From contig QXVZ01023109.1 in the NCBI GenBank assembly GCA_008931825.1, positions 1-29,978 on the forward strand: DNA of 29,978 nt, written 5' to 3'. Under the pieces are notes generated by a model, which saw only the letters and a program-made list of their open reading frames with translations, searched no databases and was not told the origin of the DNA. Source of the stretch: Phallusia fumigata. Lineage: Eukaryota; Chordata; Ascidiacea; Phlebobranchia; Ascidiidae. The stretch's first letter is position 1. Each line of letters opens with the position of its first letter. Both the position numbers and the translations under genes were made by a program. Positions 1 through 11,493 of the stretch are shown one piece after another.

Positions 1-258
1 TTTTTCTTTGATCACTATGATTTAGATGCTACAAAAGTGGTTTCTTGTTAAATATTTTCTGTATAAGCGATAAATAAATTGCAAACTGCAAACATCTTTT
101 TGGCAAATCAATTGTTTTTATTTGTAGCTAAATAAGCTAACACCAAATCACCATAAATATTACTTAGCTTGCCAAATCAAAAATGAAACCAAAGCTGAAC
201 TCTTGGGTATTTGAACAACATTATATATAACAAAAAAAATTGAACTAATGTTGACCAG

Positions 259-3200
259 ATTTATTGGGATGTGTTGAAGAATACACATCAGGGATTGTGA
301 GTCCCTCGAACTCACTGGAGTTGAGAGAAATAAGTGAGCTCTTTTCCCTAAGTGCCCTTACTAAAAAAACTGAGGATTGTATTCTCAAAAACTTTGACAA
401 AATATGCTTGTCAAAAAAGTTTCTTGATCTGTCAAAAAGTGATGTTCACTACTTTTTTGGGTCCAATGAAATAAACGTAAGATATTTATGTTTTTTGTGT
501 CAAACAGAGAAAAACTTTCAAAATAGTAGTGTATGTTTTTAGATTTTGGGTATTTTCTACAATCTTGTCAGTTTTGTTCAAAAAATAAAATCCATTCCAG
601 GTAGAAGTGGAAGATGTATTGTTTACTTCACTGGTGAAATGGACAAACCACAATTTACAAGCAAGACAAGAAGCTTTCTTTAGTCTATTTAGTTGCATTC
701 GACTTCAGTTTATCACAAAAGGGTTTCTTTCCAACACTGTCAGAAAAGAGGTAAACATAATATTTCTTTAATTTTTCACTATTTTCACCCCCGCCTGGTT
801 CTATTGCTAGAAACTTGTCAGAAATGACACAAAATGCAGAGATTTAGTAGAGGATGCATTTCACTTTCAAATTGAGCCAGATGCATTTGAGAAACAGGAA
901 CCAAGATCCAACAGTGGTAAGAACATTCTGGTTGTTGGTTTGTTAATACTCTTTATATTCTGGTTGTTGGTGTATTTGTCCTATTCTTTTTTCGATTTAA
1001 AGTTATGTGTTATTGCAAAGTGCTCCCTTTAATGTTTGTGCCCTACACTTTATAATTGAGATGCAGCATGAATGATGTGTACAGTCAGTGGAGTTGTACA
1101 TGTTTTGCCACTTAAAATGGATTTTTTTTAGTTTACAAAGAATGGTTTCTTCTAACACCAACATCCAACATTCAAACTCTTCATTTGAAGGGAACAACTT
1201 CATGCAAGGTAAATTAAAACTTGCAGATTGAATTTTCACATGCAACTTAGTAAATTTGTTTTCTACACACATTTTCTGCAGGAAGCACAATCTCCTTTTC
1301 ATGCGAGTTACAACAGTGCAGTTGCATTGCATGAAAACAAGGTAATGTTTTGTGGAGGCCTTGCGGACAATCTAACAGAAACTACATCCATTATATCATT
1401 TGATGGAAAAGTTTGGAAAAAGGAAGGAGATTTAAAATTTCCACGATGTGATGCAACTGCTGTGTCTGTGAAAGGTAAACAATAACAAATTAAATCTCAG
1501 CAAATGCAATGACTGACCAAACATTTTCTGATATTCTATTGAATTTGGTAAGTTTACAAATATCCAAAGTATTAAAGAACCAAAAATACAAATTAATGTC
1601 CAATTAACAAAACTAAATATTTAATGGGGATATATTGTGCCCATCGTAATACTAATGGGTTGCATTTATTTTCTTGTCATAAATCAGTTTCTACATGTTT
1701 AGGTGTGTTATATATTTTTGGTGGAATAAAATATCCAGAAAATGAAAATCACACTGAAAAGTTTTTGGATGGTCAACTTCAGCTAGATGAGCAAAAAAAC
1801 CAGCCACACAACAGATCTGAAGCGTGTGCTGTTGTTATTGGAGGTACAGTGTGACAATGGTTATATGTAACTTATGACACAAATGCAAACAAAACAACTT
1901 TTTTGTTTGTTTAGACATGGTTTACCTGGTTGGAGGTAAAACTACTACAAAGACAGGTAATACATTTTTTCTACATATACTTGTATTCCCAAAACTGCGG
2001 CATTCTAATAATTCGCTTACCTTGTTTTTTTAACAATCGCAACACTTTACAAAAGAACAGGCGTGCATTTAATTGCATGTTTGGCACTTGTAAAGTACTT
2101 TGCTGCATTGATATTAGAAACCCTTAATCCGCATTCTAATATTTATTGATTTAACTCACTCATTGCATATTTGATTGAACAAATATAAACTGAGCTATTA
2201 CATTTCTTTTGTAGCTGCAGGATCGAGCTTTGGGTTGGCACCAGCTACCCAGACAAAAATCCAAGGTGACTACATGCATCATTAATATTATTTTACCAAC
2301 TTTTTATAGAGTGAAAGTATGATTTGTTTGTTCTCAACAGGAAAAATACCCCTAAAATACGAGCATATATATACTGAAAAGCATAAACAACATTGGTAAT
2401 GTTTACCTTGAAATAAGCAATTGCAATTTGAGTGAAACTTTACCACCAGGTAGATTTGATCATGACAAGTGGTATGAATTTTATTCACTTTATAACCCAT
2501 TTTTCATGAGGTTTTCGTGCTTAGAATCGCCCAGATAAAATTTTTTTGTGCATTTGGTTGTACAAAAGAGTAGATGATGTTCAACAACTTTTCTAGGTTG
2601 AAAGAAACTTCAATAGTTAATAGTTGCTGGTGCCCACAATTTTTCACAATATTCAAATTGAATGAATTTTTAACACAATTTCACTTGGTCCATTGTGGTT
2701 TATTTTTGATTTGTTTGACCTGATAGCCTCAATAGTTGCCCCACTATCCCCTTTAAATAAGTCAAATTGTTAGTCAATGTATCAATTAAATGATTGTCGA
2801 AACATTTGCAATAAAATGTATTACCAGTTTACAAGTTCTCTTGCAGATATGTTTTTAATTAAGCTACTCTTAGAATCTGAATCTTTTTTCCTTGAATAAA
2901 TGAAATTGGCACAGTTTGTCAACATATTGTCATGGGTAATGGATTGTTGTATTTACCAAAATGCCTAAGACCTTTTGGCCCTGTGTGGTTTTTAAACTTA
3001 GAGAGCAATGGCGTTGTTTCATTCCATTCTCTTTTTTTAAGTTATAGTCACACACTCTTAATGAAAACTTAAACTATACCAAGTATTTTGCAAGCCACCC
3101 TTCTAGTTATTACTTGTATTGATGTAAAATTATTTTTCTAGTGCAAGAATTTGCCAATGAGCAAACCTAATCCAAAAGCAGCCATAGAAGGTTGTGGTCA

Positions 3201-6200
3201 CTCTCTGTACAAAAGTAGAAGAATGTTAGTAAAGAACTGATTTGTTTGTTGTGACCTACTACACCTGTATGACAAAGCCATGACCCAAACAGTATATTTA
3301 CTGTTATCAATAGATATTGTCATCTTCCAAGCAACCCCGCACAGACTTGGCAACTAACTGTCGTGATTAGATGACATTACAAAGTCTTTTCACAATCAGC
3401 ATTTAATTCTAAATTTAAGGACAACTTATTGAATATTTATTTTGTTTTTACTCTGTTTTCTTTTTTTTCTTCTTTTTTTTCTGTCTAACGCGAGTTTGTT
3501 CCCACGTTTTGGTCAAGAAAAAGTCGTTCAAATTTCTTTGTATTTTTACACATGATAGATGGGTATCTGAAGTTGTGCACGGACAACTTTTTACCCCAGT
3601 TCACCCACATGCCCCCAAAATGTAAATTTTTTAAAACAGCTATATTTAACACAGTAAGTCACCTAGAAGTTTCCTATTTTGATAGTTGATACAATGCAAC
3701 GTGTTTTAAAGTTTTTTGTGACTTTTATTTGGATTCACTGAGTACTCGGGTTCTGGCTCGGTTCGGCCCCTCCCTAATGTATATGCTTGAAAGCATAAAC
3801 AATATTGTTAACGTTAACTTTGGAATAAACAATTGCAATTTGAGTGAAACTTTAACAGCAGGTAGATTTGAAACAAGCTTTAATAGTATTGGATAAACAT
3901 TTTTGCTCTTTCCAGATCTTTGTTTTTGTTATGGACATCAATATGATTTTGGATTTGCAAACTACATTTTATTAAATGTATGATGTATATTAAATGTACT
4001 ACTGAGTTACCTGGATGAGTAGGCCATGACTACTGTTATCGGCCTAGTTACTGTTATCAATTACTATCATCATATTATGTGTTAATTGGCAGACCTGCTT
4101 ACATGACATTTCCAAGCATATGGTTATTTATTGATTTAACTCCACTTATTGCATATTTGATTGAACAACTATAAACTGACCTATTAAATTTCTTTTGGAA
4201 CTGCAGGAGTCAACTTTAGTGGATCTACAACACGACCTAACCAGACACAAAGCCAAGGTGACTGCATGCATCATTAATATTATTTTACCAACTTTTTATA
4301 GAGTGAAGGTATGATTTGTTTGTTCTGGACAGGATAAATACCCCTAAAATACGAGCATATATATACTGAAAAGCATAAACATTATTGGTAACGTTGACAT
4401 TGAAATAAGCAATTGCAATTTGAGTGAAACTTTACCACCAGGTAGATTTGATCATGACAAGTGGTATGAATTTTATTCACTTTATAGCCCATTTTTCATG
4501 AGGTTTGTTAAATATAAAACAGCTATATTTAACACAGTAAGTCACCTAGAAGTTTCCTATTTTGATAGTTGATACAATGCAAAGTGTTTTAAAGTTTTTT
4601 GTGACTTTTATTTNTTATGTGTTAATTGGCAGACCTGCTTACATGACATTTCCAAGCATATGGGTATTTATTGAATTAACTCCCCTCATAGCACATTTGA
4701 TCGGACAAATATAAAATGACCTATTAAATTTCTTTTGGAACTGCAGGATTTGGCTTGTCTACCTACGGTCTACCTACAACACAACCTATCATGACACAAA
4801 GCCAAGGTGACTACATGCATCATTAATATTATTTTACCAACTTTTTATAGAGTGAAGGTATGATTTGTTTGTTCTGAACAGGATAAATACCCCTAAAATA
4901 CGAGCATATATATACTGAAAAGCATAAACATTATTGGTAACGTTGACATTGAAATAAGCAATTGCAATTTGAGTGGAACTTTACCACCAGGTAGATTTGA
5001 TCATGACAAGTGGTATCAATTTAATTCACTTTATAACCCATTTTTCATGAGGTTTTCGTGCTTAGAATCGCCCAGATAAAATGTTTTTGTGCATTTGGTT
5101 GTACAAAAGAGTAGATGATGTTCAACAACTTTTCTAGGTTGAAAGAAACTTCAATAGTTAATAGTTGCTGGTGCCCACAATTTTTAACAATATTCAAATT
5201 GAATGAATTTTTAACACAATTTCACTTGGTCCATTGTGGTTTATTTTTGATTTGTTTGACCTGATAGCCTCAATAGTTGCCCCACTATCCCCTTTAAATA
5301 AGTCAAATTGTTAGTCAATGTATCAATTAAATGATTGTCGAAACATTTGCAATAAAATGTATTACCAGTGTACAAGTTCTCTGGCAGATATGTTTTTCAT
5401 TAAGCTACTCTTTGAATCTGAATCTTTTTTCCTTGAATAAATGAAATTGGCATAGTTTGTCAACATATTGGCATGGGTAATGGATTGTTGTATTTACCAA
5501 AATGCCTAAGACCTTTTTAAAACTTAGAGAGCAATGGCGTTGTTTCATTCCATTCTCTTTTTTTAAGTTAAAGTCACACACTCTTAATGTAAACTTAAAC
5601 TATACCAAGTATTTTACACTAAACACACTTTATGTTGTTACAAATGTGGTTTCATATCACATTTCTAGAGAGCAATATACAACCTGGGTGCATTTTGGGA
5701 CCATGATTACACTCTAATGACATTAATATGCTTTTGCTTTCACACTACCTCCTATATGTCATATCCTTGTAGGGGACTTGTTTGTTTTTTTACCATAAAC
5801 ATGGCAAGCCACCCTGACCTACTAAACTTTTTTTGTAACTGCAGGATTCGGCTTTGGTTCAGCACAACCTATCACGACACAAAGCCAAGGTGACTACATG
5901 CATCATTAATATTATTTTACCAACTTTTTATAGAGTGAAAGTATGATTTGTTTGTTCTGAACAGGATAAATACCCCTAAAATACGAGCATATATATACTG
6001 AAAGGCATAAACATCATTGGTAACGTTTACATTGAAATCAATTGCAATTTGAGTGAAATTTTACACCAGTTAGATTTGATCATGACAAGTGGTATCAATT
6101 TAATTCACTTTATAGCCCATTTTTCATGAGGTTTTCGTGCTTAGAATCGCCCAGATAAAATGTTTTTGTGCATTTGGTTGTACAAAAGAGTAGATGATGT

Positions 6201-8984
6201 TCAACAACTTTTCTAGGTTGAAAGAAACTTCATTAGTTAATAGTTGCTGGTGCCCACAATTTTTAACAATATTCAAATTGGATGAATTTTTAACACAATT
6301 TTACTTGGTCCATCGTGGTTTATTTTTGATTTGTTTGACCTGATAGCCTCAGTAGTTGCCCCACTATCCCCTTTAAATAAGTCAAATTGTTAGCCAATGT
6401 CTCAATTAAATGATTGTCCAAACATTTGCAATAAAACGAATTACCAGTTTACAAGTTCTCTGGCAGACATATTTTAATTAAGCTACTCTCTGAATCTGAA
6501 TCTTTTTTCCTTGATTAAATGAAATTGGCACAGTTTGTCAACATATTGTCGTGGGTAATGGATTGTTGTATTTACCAAAATGCCTAAGACCTTTTGGCCC
6601 TGTGTGGTTTTTAAACTTAGAGAGCAATGGCGTTGTTTCATTCCATTCTCTTTTTTTAAGTTATAGTCACACACTCCTAATGTAAACTTAAACTATACCA
6701 AGTATTTTACACTAAACACACTTTATGTTTTTACAAATGTGGTTTCATATCACATTTCTAGAGAGCAATATACAACTTGGGTGCATTTTGGGACCATCGT
6801 TACACTCTAATGACATTAATATGCTTTTGCTTTCACACTACCTCCTATATGTTATATCCTTGTAGGGGACTTGTTTGTTTTTTACCATAAACGTGGCAAG
6901 CCACCCTGAGCTATTAAATTTCTTTTGTAACTGCAGGATTCGGCTTTGCTTCAGTTCCACCTACCCAGACACAAAGCCAAGGTGACTACATGCATTATTA
7001 ATATTATTTTACCAACTTTTTATGGAGTGAAGGTATGATTTCTTTTGTAGTGACCTGGGTATAATACCCTAAAATATGAACATCTGGTTGTAATGACATC
7101 AAAAACTTGTGTCTTGTATGTTCAATATCTGCTTTACCACTGTAGTAGTTACATAAGTCTATGTGTCCAATTGGCTTAGATTTCTATATCTTTCTAGCTT
7201 TTCAATCCTAATTAATATTTGACATTGACTGTTTTAAAAGTTCTTGCATCAGTGGATTGCATCAACATTCTCACAAATCAATGGACAACTGTTTCCCCAC
7301 TTAACCAAAAAAGGGCAAATTTTGCTGCTTCCTCTGTTAGAGACATCATTTATGTGTTTGGTGAGATATTCTATGATCTCTTCATTACCAATGTGTATTC
7401 ATATTTGCAATGCATTTTACATTTTTTAATATTTTTATTCCCTGGATGGGACACACACACTGTTTGTTTTTTTTCTTTCCTGCTTATTTTTTGACCACTT
7501 TTGGCATCAATATGTGACTGATTCAAATACAAATTTTCAGGTGTTTAATATGGTCATGGATATGTGCCATCTACTTGGTTTAACCCAATAACCCTAGTGA
7601 TTGTGTCATTGTAGTTTGTTTTTGGTTCAGTTAACCTCATATCCCCAGCAATTACACTGCTAGACCTCTAAAAATAGTTCAAATGATTAATTAATGTCAA
7701 AATTCGATGGAATTCAGACAGTTTGTAAAATGTACCACTGTGTTGCATTGGTTTCGATGTTTGACCCTGCAGTCCCAGGAATTACCCTGTTGACTCCCTA
7801 AAATTAATTTAAATATTTGACAAAATTGTCTAATTGTTAAACAATGTTTGAACTTGATGAGATCAGTTAGTAGAGCAAACCTTCTGGTGCAATATAATTG
7901 CTGTATTGAACCTACTAAAGTTTGTTAATTGGGACAAAGTGATCCTGTTAATATTAGTAAATGGTGTAATCAGCTAAAACTTCACTAAAAAAAAACTTAG
8001 TGAAGTTTACAAAAAAATATTTCTATTGCTCTGTACTAATATTTTCTGTCCCAATACTTTTTAACATGTATTTGGAAAAGTTTGTAATGAGCAACTTTGC
8101 ATACGTGGGGACCCATGCATTGCTGCCTGTAAAAGAATTGTATCATTAAAAGCTTAGGGGTAACTGTAGGCCGCAAAAAATAACAGCATCAGAGAATGTT
8201 CCAGCCATTTCATATATGTGTAAGATATTTTTTCTAAAACAACATGTTTGACAACGAAGTTTTTAGGTGGAAATTCCAACAATAATGAACACCTGAGCAG
8301 TGCAGAGTTTCTTGACACAAGTTGTGATAATCCAACATGGACATTCCTACCTTCTGCACCAGTTCCACTGCCACATGCATCATCATGTCTGATTTCTCAT
8401 TATGATGAGATTTTTGTTCTTGGAGGGTATGTTTGTTTTGGTGCAATCATCTCGCACAACCTGCAGTTTGTGTCATTTTTTAGTCATTGTCAGAAACTGT
8501 TTTGCTTCAGTACAACTTCTCAAACATGGAATGATACAGTTGTCAACGTGAAAGTAAAAACCCAAGGTGAGAGTCCAACACTACTTTTTCCAACTGTCTT
8601 GCATTTCATTGTATGAGCAATTTACATTTTTAATTGGGTAAATTGCTACTTCCCATTCGATATTTGCAATATTTCAAACAGTGCTCTTGAATTGGGTTGC
8701 ATTGTGTGCCTAGGATGCATATTAATACAACAATGGTACATAAGTGTGATTTATTTTAAACATTTTTAGTGTTTGCTGCTGACAGACAGAATTTCATACT
8801 TGTTAAGTCACCATTTTAGGCTTAAGGAAACAATTTGTTGCCTTTAATTTAGTAAACTAAATTAACCAATAATTACACCATTACAGCACCATTAGTGGAG
8901 GGCGCAGAAAAGGAAAAAGGATCCTTACAGGTAATTTCTGTCCATGATGTTGCAGGGTCCAAAATATTTGGCTTCAAAATGTAA
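259..8984 (+). CDS. Gene A1: BACK-Kelch part of a KLHL-type protein with FG-like insert exons (5' end outside window)
   Basis: Spliced gene. Exons: 259-476, 601-750, 811-916, 1132-1208, 1282-1474, 1703-1843, 1915-1956, 2221-2265, 4207-4257, 4747-4806, 5845-5889, 6937-6981, 7241-7360, 8267-8426, 8484-8566, 8887-8984. Phases agree throughout and the visible part encodes 544 residues to a TAA. The first three exons are a BACK domain (motifs [27 protein letters not shown]). Kelch strands with Gly-Gly follow: [32 protein letters not shown]; the protein ends SKIFGFKM. The BTB exons must lie upstream of base 1. KLHL proteins usually act as Cullin-3 substrate adaptors; here that is inferred from family membership. 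Five small FG-like exons sit between the third Gly-Gly and the rest of that blade. The last exon has no intron before the stop, although a GT...AG pair inside it could be mistaken for one. It may equally be spliced in several isoforms, because the cassettes are frame-neutral. Confidence 0.85.
2221..2265 (+). CDS. A1 FG-like cassette exon 1
   Basis: A 45-nt exon between a ctgcag acceptor and a CAAG/gtgact donor, phase 1 at both ends, encoding GSSFGLAPATQTKIQ. One FG dipeptide is followed by a Thr/Gln-rich tail. It is frame-neutral, so skipping it keeps the Kelch frame. Confidence 0.72.
4207..4257 (+). CDS. A1 FG-like cassette exon 2 (diverged, no FG)
   Basis: A 51-nt exon with the same ctgcag acceptor and CAAG/gtgact donor, phase 1-1. 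It encodes GVNFSGSTTRPNQTQSQ. The FG is replaced by FSG, but the TQSQ tail shared by the later copies is present. Confidence 0.7.
4614..4614. other. Assembly gap inside the cassette array
   Basis: A single 'n' joins 'gtgacttttattt' to 'ttatgtgttaattggcag'. In the neighbouring copy the same two blocks (near 3730 and 4075) are about 345 bp apart, so the n probably stands for missing sequence of unknown true length. Confidence 0.7.
4747..4806 (+). CDS. A1 FG-like cassette exon 3
   Basis: A 60-nt exon, phase 1-1, beginning GFGLSTYGLP and ending in the TQSQ tail. It is the longest cassette. The intron before it contains the single 'n' at 4614, so the spacing from cassette 2 (540 bp) is probably too short. 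Confidence 0.72.
5845..5889 (+). CDS. A1 FG-like cassette exon 4
   Basis: A 45-nt exon, phase 1-1, encoding GFGFGSAQPITTQSQ, with two overlapping FG dipeptides. It lies 1098 bp after cassette 3, one full intron-exon repeat unit. Confidence 0.75.
6937..6981 (+). CDS. A1 FG-like cassette exon 5
   Basis: A 45-nt exon, phase 1-1, encoding GFGFASVPPTQTQSQ. It lies 1092 bp after cassette 4 with closely similar flanking introns, and is the last cassette before the Kelch exon at 7241. Confidence 0.75.
7540..8180. repeat. Dispersed intronic repeat, copy 1 (gene A1)
   Basis: The stretch repeats a module of the type 'agcccctaaaa...gtcaaat.attaaacaatgt' and ends with 'gtggggacccatgcat..tgcctg...ttaaaagcttaggggt'. 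The same end block recurs at 17551-17625 and 19797-19870 in gene A2 introns. It has no coding content. It is probably a non-autonomous mobile repeat, but no terminal repeats were resolved. Confidence 0.6.
7977..8008. repeat. 12-bp perfect inverted repeat (hairpin)
   Basis: AAACTTCACTAA (7977-7988) and its exact complement TTAGTGAAGTTT (7997-8008) flank an 8-base A-rich loop. It lies in an A1 intron inside the dispersed repeat. Confidence 0.7.
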
Positions 8985-10528
8985 CAACCATGCAACAGAA
9001 ACTTAGTCAAGTAGTGTAGATGTGATTTTTACCAGCATTTGTCAAAGCATTGTAAATTAGTTCACAACAAGTATTGACTGTTTTTGCATTTAATAGTTTT
9101 TTTTAAATACAAGGTTTTTATCTAAAGCTGTAAAGCTTGATTGTTTATCACGTGTACATATTTTTACACCAAACTTTTTTAGTCTTTAGTCAGTTGTTTA
9201 GTTTTCTACATGCTGTATTGCTATTTGTACAGTCAATCTTTTAAAAAAGTGTTTGTAAGTTTATGTTATTAAACTGATGTGTGCTAAATGACTCTATAAG
9301 AGTTTTAAAATGAAAAAAAAAATCGTACTTGATTTAATAGCCCAGTGATTATTTGGTATGTCTATTTTTGTCTACCAAAACTACAACTTCTTTCCTTTTT
9401 GCCTGTTTTTCTTCACTTTTAACGTGTAGTGTTTTTTCGAAAGTTCATTTTCTATACATTTACCAGAGTTCTTTTTAAATGTGTGCATAAATAAAGTTTT
9501 CTTAAATTAAGCAACATCTTCAATGTGAAAGTTTTTGCTTTTTATCATTTACCCCATTGGATTTTTTGACAAGCAGAAACTTTTAAACCTATTACTGTAA
9601 TGAAGCCCAATGGTTTTAGACTGCAATTTTGTAAAGCAAATTTGATGGATAGAACGGTTCCTGATTAAAATTATGACCTACTTTACATGAAAAAATATGA
9701 TGTGCATAAATAATGGGTGATTTGGATTTTTGTGAGTGATAAATATATACTGTTGCCACTCTTTTATATTTGTTGACAATTGCTTGTCCTGAAAACAAAA
9801 ATGTACATGCTGATATATTGTGAAGTAAATATTTGCTGTTCCCCAGTCCTGTTTGTTCACTTTACTTGCAGCAGAAATGGACCTTGGGCTGTGAAATGAC
9901 TAACAACATATGTGATAATTTTTTTGCAACAGTTTCAGGATCAGAATGGTAGATGATAATGTATTTACTATCTTGTTTGTTGGTGATAATTAAACAAAGT
10001 AGTGATAAAAAGGAAGGAAAATATGGATTCTGTGGTGATCAAAATATTTTGCTCCTCCTTTGAACCAGCGGGGTTGAGATTAGTATGAAACTATTTTGAT
10101 TCATTTTCAGTCAGTACAATAATGCCTTAATGAGTTATGCCTTTTTTCAATTCTTTCTCACCGAGCCCCCCCCTATTTGTAAGTGTGCTTTTAACTTAAT
10201 TTAAATATTTGGATTCTTAGGTTGGCACATGGCAACTTTACTAATCACCTTGCAATCTACAAAACTTGCCCGAACAAACTCCTAATTGGTAGACTGCAAC
10301 TTCTGTTTGCATCAGCAAATTTCTGAGGTTTTATTTTTTATTTTAACTTTAATACAAACAAACACTTTTGCGATGACTTAATTATCTATTAAGTTATCTA
10401 TACACTTTGTACACTAGACAAAGTTATTTATTAAAAGGTTGAAAACGTTTATCTGAAAATTCTTGTTGAAAAAATGATTACAAGTATCTTTAGTTTTGCA
10501 ATAGATTCCACAAATCATGTTTTAACTG
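8985..10528. other. A1 3' region and intergenic spacer, paralogous to the A2-B2 spacer
   Basis: No gene is seen. Several landmarks recur in order after gene A2: 'ggggttgagattagtat' (10073 and 21336), 'ctgcaacttctgtttg' (10293 and 21533) and 'gtttatctgaaaattcttg' (10447, compare 21836). This supports block duplication of the spacer together with its flanking genes. Confidence 0.65.
9490..9495 (+). other. Candidate polyadenylation signal for gene A1
   Basis: An AATAAA hexamer about 500 nt after the A1 stop codon. It is the first canonical hexamer I see on this strand after the stop; no transcript evidence is available. Confidence 0.4.
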
Positions 10529-10868
10529 ACAGTTGTGAATACTTTGCAACAATACAAAAGCAAAAAGTCAAACAGCAAATGTCCTGTCACCAGCTGCACT
10601 GATGCCCCCCCCCCCCTCGAAACAGTGTGCACTGTCTGCAGCTTTGCAACAAATGTAAGTAGCACACAATGGTGACATAATTGTTTTCTACCTAATCAAA
10701 TGAAATGTTACACAGATGATGGAAAAATATACTGGAGTTCCAATCTGAAGGTTGTTTCAGCCAATGCTATTGAACAAATTCTGGAGTTTATTTACTCTGG
10801 TAAAGTTGATCTTTGTTGGGACAGTGTCATTTCTATTCTGGAAGCTGCTGCTTTGTTTCAATTACAAG
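10529..10868 (+). pseudogene. B1-psi: remnant of a BTB-BACK-Kelch gene (two broken BTB exons)
   Basis: The piece 'agttgtgaatactttgcaacaat' (from 10531) matches the end of the first BTB exon of gene B2 (compare 22324). It is broken by about 100 bp containing a run of 12 C (10605-10616) and flanked by the direct repeat ctttgcaacaa (10542-10552, 10642-10652). A donor like that of B2 follows at 10655 (gtaagtagcacacaatgg). The second BTB exon, 10716-10868, has intact splice sites and resembles those of A2 and A3, but is 153 rather than 154 nt. One base is missing near 10740, so the frame hits TGA at 10746-10748; downstream, another frame reads AIEQILEFIYSGKVDL. No ATG exon, BACK or Kelch exons are recognisable. 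It is a dead gene of the B type by its spacer and first-exon similarity to B2. Confidence 0.82.
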
Positions 10869-11485
10869 GTTAAAAACTTTAGTTTTATACACACAAACAG
10901 TTTTATACACTAAATTATTTTTTTGATAATTTGCTTTTTACACAACGACAAAACAAACAACATAACCAGGACAAGAAAGTAATGGTGAGATTATTTCATA
11001 CAGGTTTCTGGGGATATACCCTTAGTATTTAATTTCAAATTTCATTTTAAATTTTCATTGCCTGTGGTAAGACTGCACCATTGCAGAATCTGTTTGTAAA
11101 GTTTTCAAAAAAATGGATTTTTAACCTTGGTCCCAATTTAATTCAGTTGACAAGGATGGCGATACGGAACGGTAGGCGAAGGACCGGACCATAAGGCAAA
11201 ATCGGCACGTGCTTAGGGCATCAAGAAAAAGAGGGTACCACAGAAATTATTTGTAGCACAGTTATTAGTGTGGTCTCAGTATTTCAATGTACCGCCAACC
11301 ACTGTATTGGGCACCAGGGTCTGAAGCTTAATTATTTCTAATTCGAGCCTGGGTCCGCAGCAAAAATCACCAAAAGGTACGGTACGCCCTTTGTAAAGAG
11401 GTACGTGGTAAGCCCAATCCAATACTTACCGTGCAGTTGCCTATCCTAGACAGTGGATGGCAGTACGGGTCCATGCGCCACATGC
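10869..11485. other. Intergenic stretch ending in a GC-richer block
   Basis: 10869-11140 is AT-rich with no gene; 'gttttcaaaaaaatgg' near 11101 faintly recalls the B2 linker exon at 22628. From about 11150 base composition changes abruptly and includes 'gtgcttagggcatcaag', a style of sequence I associate with old hAT-type elements. Family and ends are not resolved. Confidence 0.35.
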
Positions 11486-11493
11486 GGTATATT
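11486..11493. repeat. Left target-site duplication of the hAT-like MITE
   Basis: ggtatatt immediately before the left TIR, repeated exactly at 11881-11888. Confidence 0.85.

Larger units (their letters stand above)
2200..7030 (+). repeat. Tandem array of intron-exon units carrying the FG-like cassettes
   Basis: The intron after each cassette begins with the same stretch (gtgactacatgcatcattaa) and continues with long shared blocks: the 'cgagcatatatatactgaaa' block, a 'cctgatagcctcaatagttgc' block, and 'ggcaagccaccctga' just before the next cassette. Full units are about 1.1 kb (4747 to 5845, 5845 to 6937). The first interval (2221 to 4207) is 1986 bp and contains an extra, partial unit without a recognisable cassette. 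Units look nearly identical over hundreds of bases, so amplification or conversion was recent. Confidence 0.88.

Noticed and set aside
1-258. BTB exon of A1 at the window start
   Set aside because: No BTB motif in any frame; it is intron leading to the BACK acceptor at 258.
5502-5717. 71-codon ORF in the cassette introns
   Set aside because: It is in an intron repeat; other copies of the same repeat unit break the frame.
7021-7240. A hidden or decayed GLEBS exon in A1
   Set aside because: I looked for the GNDTM and MKEYE motifs in the intron before 7241 and saw nothing similar.
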